From Rutidosis leptorrhynchoides (lineage: Eukaryota; Streptophyta; Magnoliopsida; Asterales; Asteraceae): a DNA stretch of 64,000 nucleotides. The notes beneath the pieces are model-generated. The model searched no databases. It saw nothing but the letters and a program-made list of their open reading frames with translations, and had not been told where the DNA came from. The translations under genes and the position numbers were made by a program. Positions 1-13,809 of the stretch are shown here, in pieces (within the stretch, counting starts at the first letter, position 1; each line of letters begins with the position of its first letter). Where the stretch lies: positions 226,736,501-226,800,500 of the forward strand of contig NC_092338.1 of the NCBI RefSeq assembly GCF_046630445.1. Reading direction: 5' to 3'.

Positions 1-1640
1 GTAATACCACTTCTTGTGGTAATGGCTTTAGCTGTTTCATTCCGGGGGTTAGCATTTATATCACTAGGTAGACTTCCCGATTTTCTTTCACCTATCAATC
101 TTGCTAGGTTACTTACTTCTTGTTCCAAATTTTGAATAGAAGCTTGTTGATTTCTAAATGCTTGAGCATTTTGTTCATTAGTTTGTTTCTGAGATGTGAA
201 AAATTGAGTTTGAGATTCAACTAGCTTCGACATCATGTCTTCTAAATTTGGCTTTTTATCATCGGTTTGTGGTGGTTTGTTTTGAAAAATAGGTCTTTGC
301 TGATTGTAAGTATTATTAGATACTTGTTGATTGCTAGGACCTTGTTGATTGTTGTATGGAACATTTCGATTATAATTCTGGTTTTGATTGTAAATTGGTC
401 TTGGCGGTTGATAATTATTCTGATAATTATTTCCAGGCTTTTGGTTTATATATGAAATATTCTCTCTTTGTTCCATTGTTTGTTCAATACTGAGACAATC
501 TTTTGTCAAATGTGGTCCTCCACACTGCTCACAACTAATTCGTATTGAGTGAATATCCTTAGTTATCTTTTCCATTCGTCTCTCGACAACATCTATCTTT
601 GCGAAATTGGAATCAAAGTCATGGCTAGAATCGGCTCTAGCCGCTTTAGATGATCTAACGATATCTTTTTCTTGGTGCCACTCATGTGAGTGGGAAGCAG
701 TGTTATCAATAATTTTGTAAGCTTCAGTTGCTGTTTTCTTCATAATGGAACCACCAGCTGCTATATCTATGTCTTTTCTTGTAGTGATGTCGCATCCTTG
801 GTAGAATATTTGTACTATTTGATAAGTGTCTAAACTATGTTGCGGACATCCTCTTAACAATTTTCCAAATCTTGTCCACGCCTCATATAAAGTTTCATTT
901 GGCTTTTGCGTGAACGTAACAATTTCTCCTTGAAGTCTTACGGCTTTAGATGTCGGAAAAAATTGTTTAAGAAAATTTTCAACTAAAACATCCCAAGTAT
1001 CAATCGCCCCTTTAGGTAACGATTCTAACCAATCTTTGGCTTCTCCCTTTAAAGTCCAGGGAAATAACATGAGATATATCTGTTCATCCTCCACTTCTCG
1101 GATTTTAAATAGAGTGCAGATCCTATTAAAGGTACGAAGATGTTCATTTGGATCTTCCTTCGGTGCACCACTAAATTGGCATTGATTTGTTACCATGTGT
1201 AGGATTTGTCCTTTTATTTCATAATCTGGCGCATTAATATCTGGTTGAGTAATTGCGTAACCTTAGCCAGTGCGTTTAGCTCTCATTCGGACTTCCATAC
1301 TTAGAGGTTCCAGATTCTCCATTATTGAATTTGTTGAATCTAAATCACTAGAGGATTATGATTTAATGAGTTGTTCCTCGACAATCTCCGTTTGAATGAT
1401 TGGTGGTTCCGGAGGAAAGATTAGTGGTTCAGGATCTCTGAATTGTCCCTGAATATCCTCCGGATTCTCAATTGTGAGGTCTGGTTCAAAAAATGGATTA
1501 TCGGAAATTTGAATTGGAGTACTTGGTCGACTAGATGACGATTCTAAAGAAAAATCAACGGCGACAATGTGGGCTAGATGTCTTAATCGAGTTACAGGTG
1601 GTGAACGTATAAAAGGTGGTGAACGTTTTGCTCGGTGCAT
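1..1640 (-). pseudogene. Athila-type retrotransposon gag, C-terminus cut by window edge
   Basis: Read from the minus strand, this is the gag region of an Athila-type Ty3/Gypsy element. The N-terminal part (1640 down to 1356) is low-complexity and proline-rich. After a TAA (1356-1358) and a second TAA (1263-1265) the frame is open to the window edge and holds the retrotransposon gag core: QCQFSGAPKEDPNEHL, FPWTLKGEAKDWLESLPKG and DIAAGGSIMKKT. A short zinc-knuckle-like CEQCGGPHLTKDC and an Asn/Gln-rich tail follow. Near base 1 it ends in the conserved LPSDINANPRNE and TTRSG segment found at the gag/protease border of Athila elements. The gag at 11404-12760 on the other strand is a relative with the same blocks. 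Both stops are in frame and no frameshift is seen, so the copy is broken by nonsense changes only. Protease and pol would lie left of the window. Confidence 0.85.
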
Positions 1641-2779
1641 TCACTGAATATCCTATTAGTTATAAAAATAAAAATTATATAAGTTATCAAATTAATAGGC
1701 TTTTTTGATTTTGCCCACGTTTCGAATAGCCAATAGATGCAGCAGGTAGCCAGGACCCTTTAAATCGGAAGCCCACAACTCGCCGCTAACAAATCCAACT
1801 ATTACTACGAACCAGAAAATTTTGGGTGTCTATCAATTTAACCACTTAAAATAATTTTTCGTTGAAGTTTAAAGAAATTTTAGAGAAGAAATAGAAAATT
1901 CTATATCCTAAAAACTAGAGCGTCGAGAAATAAGAAGAAAAAGAGCGCATCGAAAAAACGTCGAAAAATAAAAGGTCGAAAAATAATAAAAAGAACGTAG
2001 CGCGTCAAAACTTAAAATTAAAAACTAAAAATTAAAAGTTGCGTCTAAAGGTATTAAAGCTTAAAAGAAATACTATATCCATAACGGCAATAACTTAAAA
2101 AGTACTAAAATCTTAAAACGGCGTCGCAAAATTCTAAAGCACCTATATCTTAGTCTAAAGAAAAAGCACTTAAGGGATTTTACGGCAAATCCTAAAAATC
2201 TAGAAATAAAAATAACTACGGCAAATACTATATCTTAAAACTAATTACGAACGAAAAATACAAATTACGAATTAAACTAATAAAAAGATACGAAAATATA
2301 AAAATAAAACTAAAGTTATAAAAATACAATTTTTTATAAAAATATTATTTTTATATTATTTATTTTATAGAAATATTAATTTATATATTAATAAAACTAA
2401 TTTAAACTTAATAATATAAATTAATTAAGAAAACTAGAATTAAAAACTAATTAAATAACTAAATCTAATTTGGGTTAATAATAATAATTATTATTAATAT
2501 AAACCCTAAACTGGTCGACTAAGGTACCAGGCCTGTCAAATCAAGCCATGCGATCGCATGACTTCGAAGTTATAATTCCATGCGGTCGCATGGAGTTGGA
2601 TACCAGGCCACTTGTTGGGCTGCTACAGTCTTAAATAAAACTTAAAAATTAAAATAGAAATGAAAATACTTTATAATTTTATATATTTTGAACAACTCTT
2701 AAAAATATATTTTTTTTTCTTTTTATATTTTTGTATTTTTAATATCTAAAACGTATTTTTACAAAAGTAAATTAAAAAT

Positions 2780-2819
<40 letters not shown>

Positions 2820-2845
2820 CGTTTCGCTTCCAGCGTTTAAGCAGT
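1641..2845 (-). other. Leader of the minus-strand Athila element (no gene)
   Basis: This untranslated stretch lies between the gag start and the primer site. It is very AT-rich, with runs of short A-rich direct repeats (about 1930-2330) and a TA microsatellite at 2783-2818. Two GC-rich palindromes stand out: CATGCGATCGCATG at 2547-2560 and CCATGCGGTCGCATGG at 2578-2593. The first is perfect and the second has one mismatch. The same palindrome recurs in this element's LTR (4318-4333). No ORF of note. Confidence 0.7.
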
Positions 2846-2863
2846 TCCCCGGCAGCGGCGCCA
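2846..2863 (-). promoter_or_regulatory. Primer binding site, tRNA-Asp type
   Basis: The minus strand reads TGGCGCCGCTGCCGGGGA, matching 17 of 18 bases of the complement of plant tRNA-Asp 3' end, the usual primer of Athila/Tat elements. It lies 8 bases from the LTR end (CA at 2872-2873 on the minus strand), which fixes both the LTR boundary and the element's orientation. Confidence 0.88.
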
Positions 2864-2871
2864 AAAATACT

Positions 2872-4835
<1,964 letters not shown>

Positions 4836-5009
4836 TTTACATATTTATTTACACACAATTGTTCGTGAATCGTCGGGAGTAGCCAAAGTCAAATAATTTC
4901 ATAAAACAGTTCAAAAATTTTGAGACTCAATATTACAGACTTTGTTTATCGTAGCGGAATCATAATAAGATTAAGTTTAAATTTGGTCGGAAATTTCCGG
5001 GTCGTCACA
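4836..5009 (-). mobile_element. Edge of a Ty3-type LTR, interrupted by the Athila element
   Basis: On the minus strand this starts TGTGACGACCCGGAAATTTC at 5009 and continues with the block also seen at 7041, 41961 and 47256 (AGTCTGTAATATTGAGTCTC, then GACGATTCACGAACAATTG). It is the first 174 bp of an LTR of that group. The rest would continue beyond the Athila insertion, left of the window. Confidence 0.85.
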
Positions 5010-5365
5010 GATAGACGGGTATAATTTGTACGAGTGGTCATTGACATATGTTTTCGGGATTGGAGGTGTCTAGATCGATGGGTGAGGCGGTGCTGTCTCA
5101 TGGAAGAATCCTAAGATTGAAGTCTCCTACTTCAACTGGTCTTCGAGTGTAAGAAGTTGATCTTCGTGTTTGAAGATGCTGGCGAAAGAAACCGAGATGG
5201 CCCAAGCTAGTAACTAAGAGATTGGGTTATCGCTCAGTAGTGTTTTTGGTGTTGAAAGACTTCACTTGCTCGTGGGTTAACGAGTGAAGTGCGGCGTTAT
5301 TCGGGCGTTTCATCCGGCGGTGTCAAAAGGGGTTGGTGATCGGCTAGTCTAGAGTTATTTATGGG
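5010..5365. other. Unassigned sequence between two elements
   Basis: 356 bp of more balanced base composition than its surroundings, lying between the LTR edge at 5009 and the Athila LTR at 5366. No frame is open over its whole length. One plus frame reads several dozen codons between stops but resembles nothing I recognise. It is either older target DNA or the remains of a further element. Confidence 0.4.
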
Positions 5366-6823
5366 TGGTATTGCCTCATTTATACATATTTTTACTTGCA
5401 ATATCGGTTCATTTCTATTTGGTTTTTCAATATAAATTGAAGAAATGGCGAAGAAATTGTTAAAGTTTTAGTTGTTAGATTCCTAAGTGATGGTTTGAAG
5501 GGTTATATTGTTTTCGAAGATATTTAGGTAGAAGTTTCACTATTTTCAAGAAGGAAATCGAAAGTCGAATCAAAGTGCTAAAGTATAAAATTGAAACTGA
5601 AAAATACTATTCGAAAAGGTGCATCTCGCGGCCGCAATTCATCTCAATGCGGTCGCGATATTTGTTGTTTCCCCTGATTAAATTCTCGTGGTTGCATTTC
5701 ATTAACAGAAATCCGGAAACAGAGATTAAGTAAAATCGCGATTGCGATTTTATATAATGCGAGCGCGATTTGGGTGAAGACTCGTGGTCGCGATCCACCT
5801 TAATGCGGCCGCGAGATTGTGCAACCCACTTCAGTTTTTGGTTTACTATAAATATGCATTTTTACTCCCTTTTTAGGGTATGGAGTTTTTCATTACGAAT
5901 TTTGGTCCTTTATCAGCTAGGTTACGAATTCTTTAGCTTTTCTATCAACTTTTCAATGGTTTTACATTATTGCATTAATTTTGGTTAGTGTTAATCTTTC
6001 TATTACTTTTATTTACATTCAATTTAATGAATTCAATTGTTTATCTTTCATTCTTTTGTGTTCTTTGCTTTAATATGAGAAGCTAAATTTGTTATATCTA
6101 CTTGGATGATTGAACTAAGGTGAAGGATTGCTATCTTTATAATTTGAATGATTAGATCTTATTATTCATATATTGTTTGGCTAAGAACGACTGTTATTAA
6201 GATTTATCAATTAGTTGAAGTTGCGGAGATTAGTAACTAGTCAACAAGAGTTGAATAAGTGGTGATCTTTACTAGGTTATTGAACGTGAATATCTTAGGC
6301 CTTTGGTTAATTATATAAGGGAGACCAGTATAATTGATTAATTAGTAATTAAACTGTGATAAAGCTTGATAATTGTGGAATTATTAGGGAGACTAAAGCA
6401 ATTCAAGCCACATTAACATATTGATTAATATTTGGTGACTAGATTAGAGAATTAGGATCAACGATAGTTGAGCTAAGGATTTGGTTGATAATCTGTGAGA
6501 ATCGAGACATAATTACAGTGTTACCACCATTATAATCGTTTTAAAGTGAACTTAACAGCAATCCTGATCCGAAGGAATTGATTCTAAGTGGATACCTTTG
6601 TCCTTATTGAATTTAATTTAATCTTACTTACGCAATTGTTTATCAAACAAAAACAACCCCATTGAATAATTATAAGTTAAAGTTTCCGATAAAACTGCTC
6701 TCTGTGGACGAACTGGTCAACATTACTTATAGATTACTGCACGATCGGGATTAGTTGCCTGCATTGTGTGATAATTATTGAGTAGTATTAACTAGTATTT
6801 TTAGAGTATAAAATTACACATCA
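5366..6823 (+). mobile_element. 5' LTR of the plus-strand Athila element
   Basis: It starts TGGTATTGCCTCATTTATAC, where the 3' copy has TGATATTGCCTC, and ends ACACATCA just before the primer site; 1458 bp. A TATAAATA box lies at 5847-5854, repeated at 30650-30657 in the 3' copy. Directly upstream of it, 5625-5817 carries a cluster of GC-rich near-palindromes (GCGGCCGC, GCGGTCGCGAT, AATCGCGATTGCGATTTT, GCGAGCGCGATTT), which stand out in an otherwise AT-rich LTR. Two apparent ORFs across this cluster are not conserved as proteins between the copies. Confidence 0.85.
5847..5854 (+). promoter_or_regulatory. TATA box of the Athila LTR
   Basis: TATAAATA follows the GC-rich palindrome cluster and is kept in the 3' LTR copy (30650-30657) despite surrounding divergence, as expected for the element's promoter. 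Confidence 0.6.
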
Positions 6824-6829
6824 ACTTTT

Positions 6830-6843
6830 TGGCGCCGCTGCCG
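6830..6843 (+). promoter_or_regulatory. Primer binding site, tRNA-Asp type, partly disrupted
   Basis: TGGCGCCGCTGCCG lies 6 bases after the LTR end. The match to tRNA-Asp then breaks: extra bases separate it from the following GGGAAC, whereas the minus-strand relative at 2846-2863 is continuous. The site is therefore probably damaged. Confidence 0.75.
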
Positions 6844-7040
6844 TTCAATCGGGAACTTACGAGCTTTTAGTTATTCGATCCTTTTGTGAGAAGCAATTCT
6901 TGCAAAAGTTACTTTATTGTTATTTTATTCGGATTTACGCGTGGTTTTGATGTGGTGTGACTACATGCTAGGTACAAATAACTCTGGATCCGTCTAGAGT
7001 TTACCATACATACAGCAAAGCTAAAGAAGAATAGGAAATT
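6844..7040 (+). other. First half of the plus-strand Athila leader
   Basis: Leader sequence between the primer site and the solo-LTR insertion, resuming at 11331-11403 before gag. No ORF. Confidence 0.6.
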
Positions 7041-7342
7041 TGTGACGACCCGGAGATTTTCGACCAAATTTAAGCTTAATCTTTATATGTTTCCGACACG
7101 ATAAGCAAAGTCTGTAATCTTGAGTCTCAAATTTTTAAACTATTATCATGTATGCAATTACCCTCGACTATTCCCGACGATTCACGAACGAGTGTTGTGA
7201 TCAGATATATATATAATAATATAAGTTTATACAATAAATTGAAGTAATAAAATACGAAGGAATCAATTAAGTTGGTTATGTAAAATGTTACACAAGATAA
7301 AATGTTAATATATATAATAGATATTATATTACATAAGTAATG

Positions 7343-7350
<8 letters not shown>

Positions 7351-7437
<87 letters not shown>
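7351..7437. repeat. AT microsatellite
   Basis: About 43 AT units in the solo LTR. Confidence 0.97.
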
Positions 7438-7438
<1 letters not shown>

Positions 7439-7834
7439 CACAAGTATGGATATAATTTCATTGTACTACTTCTAATATTAACATCAACATTAGTGATGTT
7501 AATAATCTATAGATACGAACATGATATATATAGATTAATATTGTATTACTATTATTATTATTAATAATATTATTATTATCAATAATATTGATATTATTAG
7601 TATCATTGTTATTGACAATATTATGGTATACATTCTATAGTAGTTATTATCATTATCATTAGTAATATTATTATCACTATCATATTATTTTATATTTGTT
7701 AAAGGTATTATCATTATAGTTATAGATATATATACTAATAAGATTAGTTATAATCTATGAATATAAGTATATAAAAAAATAAGAACTATACAAACATAAA
7801 TATAAATATAAATAGATATATAAAGATACATATT

Positions 7835-8874
7835 AGGAACTCAGTAATTATATTATAAAGATAATTATTAATAGTATTATTTACTACTAATATTATATAT
7901 CAATAAAACCAATTATTAATATTGATATAATTAAGAATATTATTATAATTATTAAGTTGTTATCTTAACATTGTTATTATTAGGATAATTGTTATTAATT
8001 TTATTATTATGTTATTATTATTAATAATAACCAGTATTTTTATTATTTAATCATAATAGAAATTTATTTTTAGTTTTATAAATAAAAGAATTAATATATA
8101 TTAGATATAATAAATACTAAAATATAGGGCAAGATAACATAAATTTAACAACAAAAATAATCAAATATATTTACGTGTATTACAAACTATAATCTATCAT
8201 TATCAGTAAAATTATTTTTTACTAAAAATTTAATCATATAAATTATAATGACGATTGAATTGGTACGATTAACTGTTTTCAATTTTTGTTTCTGTCGATT
8301 GTTTGTTATACGTCTAATTCATCAACATTATCAAACAAAATCCCTTCTGTATTTAGGAACTCAGTAATTATATTATAAAGATAATTATTAATAGTATTAT
8401 TTACTACTAATATTATATATCAATAAAACCAATTATTAATATTGATATCATTAAGAATATTATTATAATTATTAAGTTGTTATCTTAACATTGTTATTAT
8501 TAGGATAATTATTATTAATTTTATTATTATGTTATTATTATTAATAATAACCAATATTTTTATTATTTAATCATAATAGAAATTTATTTTTAGTTTTATA
8601 AATAAAAGAATTAAATATATATTAGATATAAATAAATACTGAAATATAGTGCAAGATAACATAAATTTAACAACAAAAATAATCAAATATATTTACGTGT
8701 ATTACAAACTGTAATCTATCACTATCAGTAAATATTTATTTTTTACTAAAAATTTAATCATATAAATTATAATGACGATTGAATTGGTACGATTAACTGT
8801 TTTCAATTTTTGTTTGTGTCGATTGTTTGTTATACGTCTAATTCATCAACATTATCAAACAAAATCCCTTCTGT
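7835..8874 (+). repeat. Tandem duplication of about 520 bp inside the solo LTR
   Basis: The block beginning AGGAACTCAGTAATTATATT at 7835 starts again at 8355 and runs in parallel to about 8874 (both end near AAATCCCTTCTGTAT). The copies differ by a handful of substitutions and small indels, so the duplication happened within this LTR lineage some time ago. Confidence 0.88.
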
Positions 8875-9504
8875 ATATAGTTAATTATGCTGCTAGGATT
8901 GAATTAAAAACAGATATATTTTTTTTTCTTATTTTCTCTGCTCGATATCTCTGTACCACTTTCAATTTTATCAAAACTCATAACCGAAGCATTTGTTAAA
9001 ATATTTAATTGCAGAAGTGCTAGGAAACCTTCATTCAAACTATCTGTAAGATCCCAACCTTTAACTTTTCAAAACAAGATCGAATTTTGTAAGTCAAAGT
9101 TTTATTTTAAAAGTCAACAGATTCGTTCATCGAGAAATTTGAGTTCCATTTTATGTTTCAAGTGAAATTGATAATACAGAAAGTTTCTAAAAAGTATTTT
9201 GAACCTCTTTCATGTTTTAATCTTTAGCTGAAACGATCTTATTTGAATAATCAATTTTTTTTCCACGTCGAATAGTGAGAAGAAGCTTGCTGCATTCGTT
9301 TTATTTTTTTTATTTATTTGTTGATTTTACTCGACTAGAAGGTCTTGCCTATTCGATTTAAAAATCCTTAAATGATAAAAAGAATTAGTTATAAGTAGAC
9401 TTGATCCCTAGTTGATTTTCAAAATTGAAGAAGATGAAGTGGGACTAATGAAAAACAGGTTATATAAATATTTCTGGGTTATTAATCAGAAAAAAGGCAC
9501 AGAG

Positions 9505-9564
9505 AAATGGTTAGGTGTATCGGTTTAAGCGAGAGGTCTCAAGTTCGAGCTCGACTTTGGGCAT
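9505..9564 (+). repeat. tRNA-like (SINE-like) segment in the solo LTR
   Basis: AATGGTTAGGTGTATCGG followed by GGTCTC and AGTTCGAGCTC resembles a tRNA D-arm plus B box. GGGCATTTCTTTTT and a long ATT tract follow. Equivalent segments with better B boxes occur at 43768-43820 and 49465-49531 in the related LTRs. It does not fold as a complete tRNA as far as I can see. Confidence 0.5.
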
Positions 9565-9629
9565 TTCTTTTTATGAAAAGGCTTATGAGGTAGTTATCTT
9601 TTTATTTCTTATTATTAATATTATTATTT

Positions 9630-9631
<2 letters not shown>

Positions 9632-9720
<89 letters not shown>
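9632..9720. repeat. TTA microsatellite
   Basis: About 30 trinucleotide units downstream of the tRNA-like segment. The Ile-rich apparent ORF here is the repeat. Confidence 0.95.
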
Positions 9721-9721
<1 letters not shown>

Positions 9722-10080
9722 GTTATTATAAATTACTTTTGTTATGAGATTATGCTATTTATGATTATTTCTAATACTAGAAATAGAATTACTATTATCG
9801 TTAATACAACTAGTAGTACTATCATTACTATTATTATTAGTAATATCACCATTATTATTATTAGTATTAGAATTAAAATTATCGTTAATGTTATTATTAT
9901 TATTAATACAAGTAGTAACTATTATTTTTATTATCATTATGATTATAATTACAAAAATGAATATTATTATTATCATTGTCAAGTTAAGTAATACTATAAC
10001 TATCGTACTACAATTTATTATTATCATCATTAAATATAAGTATTATAATTATTGTTAGTATTGTTATTAAGTATTATAGG

Positions 10081-10208
<128 letters not shown>

Positions 10209-11403
10209 GAAAATAACACAAGTTATCATCATTTTCATTAATATTAGTATTAATATCACTTTTGTAACTATTAGTATCATTAATCTTATAATTAGATAAA
10301 AGTATCATTTTAAACAATATCATTATTATTATTATTATTATCATTACTAATAAAGTTATTATTATTATTATTAGTAACTTATTATTATCAAAACTACCAT
10401 TTTTAACAAATAAATATTAGTTTCGTAAAAGATGCTTATTCAAATGATATAGGTTCGTGAATCTGAGGCCAACCCTGCATTGTTCAATATAGTCATATCT
10501 ATTTTTACTACAAAATACAGTATGGTGAGTTTCATTTGCCTTTTTACCCTTTACATTTTTGGGCTGAGAATGCATGCACAATTTTTATAAATATTTTACG
10601 AAATAGACACAAGTAATTGAAACTACATTATATGGTTGAATGATCGAAGCTGAATATGCCCCTTTTTGCTTGGTAGCCTAAGAATTAGTAAACCGATCTA
10701 CTAATTGACGCGAATCCTAAAGATAGATCTATTGGGCCTAACGAACCCCATCCAAAGTACTGGATGCTTTAGTACTTTGATGTTGTTTTATGATGTCCGA
10801 AGGATTTCACGGAATGATAGGGGATATTCTTATATGCATCTTGTTAATGTCGGTTACCAGGTGTTCAATCCATATGAATGATTTTTGTCTCTATGCATGG
10901 GACGTATATTTATGAGAAATAAAAATGAAAATCTTGTGGTCTATTAAAATGATAAAAATGAATGATTATGATAAACTAATGAACTCACCAACCTTTTGGT
11001 TGACACTTTAAAGCATGTTTATTCTCAGGTATGAAAGAAATATTCCACTGTGCAATTGCTCATTTTAGAGATATTAATTGGAGTCAATCATGACATATTT
11101 CAAAAGATGTTGCATTCGAGTCGTTGAGTTCAACAAGATTATTATTAAGTTATTGATAGTTTGGATATATTATGAAATGGTATGCATGCCGTCAACTTTC
11201 GATGTAATGAAAGATTGTCTTTTCAAAAACGAATGCAATGTTTGTAAAATGTATCATATAGAGGTCAAGTACCTTACGATGTAACCAAGTGTAATGTATT
11301 CGTCCAGATGGATTAGGACGGGTCCTTTCAAAATTGCCGAAGGTTTCGCGGAATTACCTTTATATATTTAGGATTTTGAATATATTAAGAAAGAAGAAGT
11401 TAA

Positions 11404-12968
11404 AATGGCTGAAGGAGCGCAAGGTTAATCAATGGAAGCAATGATGAAAGCCACGAGGGCGGTAATGGACATGCCATTAGACAACCGGCAGTCACCACGG
11501 ATTTTGAGGTTAAAGGACAAATTTTGAATATGATAACTCACCAGTGCCAGTTCAGGGGTACACCGAAAATGGATGCATTCGAGCATCTTCAGAACTTTAA
11601 AAGCATTTGCAATTTGTTCAGGATTACCCAAGTTGCAGATACGGTTATCTATTTGAGAATTTTTCCTTGGTCCTTGAAAGACAATGTCAAGGACTGGTTA
11701 GAATCATTGCCTAAAGGTGAAATTGATAGCTAGCCTACAATGGAAGATAAGTTTCTGCAGCGTTTCTTTTCAGCTTCTAAGGCTGCTAAATTACATAGTG
11801 ACATTAATCAGTTTGTTCAAAAGTCAAATGAGACGCTCTATGATGCTTGGACTCATTTTGGTAAAATGCTTCGAAATTGTCCTCAACACGGGTTAAAATT
11901 TTTTAATAAGGTCCAAATCTTTTATAAAGGTGTCAACGTGCTGACAAGGAAAGAAATTGACATTGCTGCAGGTGGTTCGTTAATGAAAAAGACTACGGAC
12001 GAAGCTTGCGACATCATCTCCTAAAATGCTACACACTCTTATGATTGGCGTCAAGAAATGTATGTTTCTCGCTCTTCTCATGTGGCTAGTACTAAAACTA
12101 GTGACGAGCTTGCTTCAGTTAAAGCTCAACTTGCAAACTTTAAAAGACAGATGGATTCAATGACTAAAGAGATGCATGCGAATAAGGTTGGTTGTAAGTT
12201 ATGTCAGGGACAATATCTTATGAAAGACTGTGATCAAGCATCAATGGAGGAATAGGATAATTATCTGGGTTATGTGAAAAAGGGTAATTTTGCACTTGGT
12301 GAATTTCCGGGTGGAAGGAAGTTTGTCAACTAAGCGGGTAATACGAGTGGTAATAATTATCAGAATGGAAATCAGGTTTTTTAGGGTAATCAGAAAACTT
12401 TTCCGTATAACCCGCCTGGGTTTAATAACAGAAATCAGCAAGCACCACCAAGGAATTTTCAGTAACCTATGCAATCAGTTCACCAGCCAGTTGATAAGAT
12501 GCTTCCATTGGAAGAATTGTTAAGGGGTTTTATCATGAAAATGGACGAGAGTATTACTGCTTTGAGGCAAGATGGTGAATCAACAAAGCAGCCAGTTAAA
12601 AGTCAGCAGGCCTCGATTCAAAACTTGGAACGGGATATGAGCCGTATCGCTCAATATTTATCGGAGAGACCACTGGGTACTCTCCCATCTAACACATAGT
12701 CCAATCCGAACAATTAAGGACCGGTTAGAAATGAGCACATGAATGCCTAACCACCCGAAGTGGTTTGGTCATTAATGAGGAGACTCTTAAGTCTCCACCT
12801 TTTATTTCCCCTAATGTTTTTCAGGTACCTACTAATGAGGAGTCAAAGAAGGATGAGCCTAAGGATGATGAGCCAAAGGTTCAAGAGCAAAAGAAAGATG
12901 ATCCACCAGAGATCATAACTAAATCACCACCTTTGAAGGTGTACAAAGCACCATTCCAAAAAGGATAA
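11404..12968 (+). pseudogene. Athila-type gag, broken by many stops
   Basis: From 11524 to about 12760 a single plus frame encodes an Athila gag: QCQFRGTPKMDAFEHLQNF, WSLKDNVKDWLESLPKGE, DIAAGGSLMKKTTDEA, then a Gln/Asn-rich tail, SIQNLERDMSRIAQYL and LPSNT. It is cut by stops at 11731, 12022, 12253, 12331, 12382, 12463, 12697, 12715 and 12748. Each reads naturally as CAA/CAG to TAA/TAG or TGG to TAG when set against the relative at 1-1640. The frame shifts between about 12700 and 12765 and again near 12965. The Pro/Lys/Glu-rich linker at 12765-12968 leads to the protease region. The extreme N-terminus (11404) also holds an early stop. Confidence 0.88.
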
Positions 12969-12993
12969 GCTAGCAAGTCAATATCAAAGGTTC

Positions 12994-13809
12994 TTGGATA
13001 TGATCAACCAAATAAGCATGAATATGCCATTGGTGGAGGTGATAAATGGAATGCCCAACTACGCGAAGTTTTTAAAGGACCTAATCTCTTCGAAAGGTAA
13101 ATATCAAGAGGTGTCGGCCACATTCCTCAATGAGGCTTGTTTATCCATTTTTCAAAAGAAAAAGTTACCTCCAAAATTGGGAGACCCGGGTAGCTTTATC
13201 ATCCCTTGTTTGTTGGGAGATTCGGTAGTGTACGATGCACTAGCCGATTTGGGGGCAAGTGTTAATTTAATGCCCTATTCGTTGTATTTGAAACTTGGCC
13301 TAGGAGACTTGAAATCGACTAGAATGGGGATCCGTTTGGCTAACCATTCTTTTGACACTCCCATAGGTATTGCCGAAGACTTAATAGTAAGAGTTAACCA
13401 CCCTTGTTTGAATAGGGAACCATTAGTCTTTCCGGCCGACTTTATGATCCTTGAAATGAAAGAGGACACTAAAGTACCAATTATTCTAGGTCGACCTTTG
13501 CTAAACACCGCGGATGCTATTATCCTTGTTCAACAAAATACTCTAAGCATAGGTGTAGGTGACGAAAGAGTGATTTGCCATGTAGACAAAGCCATGAAAC
13601 AACCTAAGTCCACTGATGATACTTGCTTTCAACTTGATATAATAGACTTGTGTGTTGAGAATGATTTGCAGGAATTTTTGGAGGTTGATACTACAGGTTT
13701 TGTTCCTATGGATGGTGGTGATGATTTTGATTTAGATGATGAGTTTGAGAATTTGATGAAAGTGAATACGAATGATGAATCGAGTGACGAAGAAGATTCC
13801 AAAGAATAG
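12994..13809 (+). CDS. Athila aspartic protease region, open reading frame kept
   Basis: 271 codons without a stop. The N-terminal third matches the conserved spacer of Athila pol (INQISMNMPLVEVINGMPNY, ATFLNEACLSIFQKKKLPPK). The retropepsin-like domain follows: GSFIIPCLLGD, the active-site segment ALADLGASVNLMP (about residues 84-96; DLGAS in place of the more usual D-T/S-G), and IILGRPLLNTADAII, the flap-to-C-terminal ILGRPFL-type motif. The tail is acidic. It would process the element polyprotein in virus-like particles. It is one frame segment of a degenerate polyprotein: the next frame starts at 13810 after a TAG, so it is not a functional gene on its own. Confidence 0.8.
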   Translation: MDMINQISMNMPLVEVINGMPNYAKFLKDLISSKGKYQEVSATFLNEACLSIFQKKKLPPKLGDPGSFIIPCLLGDSVVYDALADLGASVNLMPYSLYLKLGLGDLKSTRMGIRLANHSFDTPIGIAEDLIVRVNHPCLNREPLVFPADFMILEMKEDTKVPIILGRPLLNTADAIILVQQNTLSIGVGDERVICHVDKAMKQPKSTDDTCFQLDIIDLCVENDLQEFLEVDTTGFVPMDGGDDFDLDDEFENLMKVNTNDESSDEEDSKE

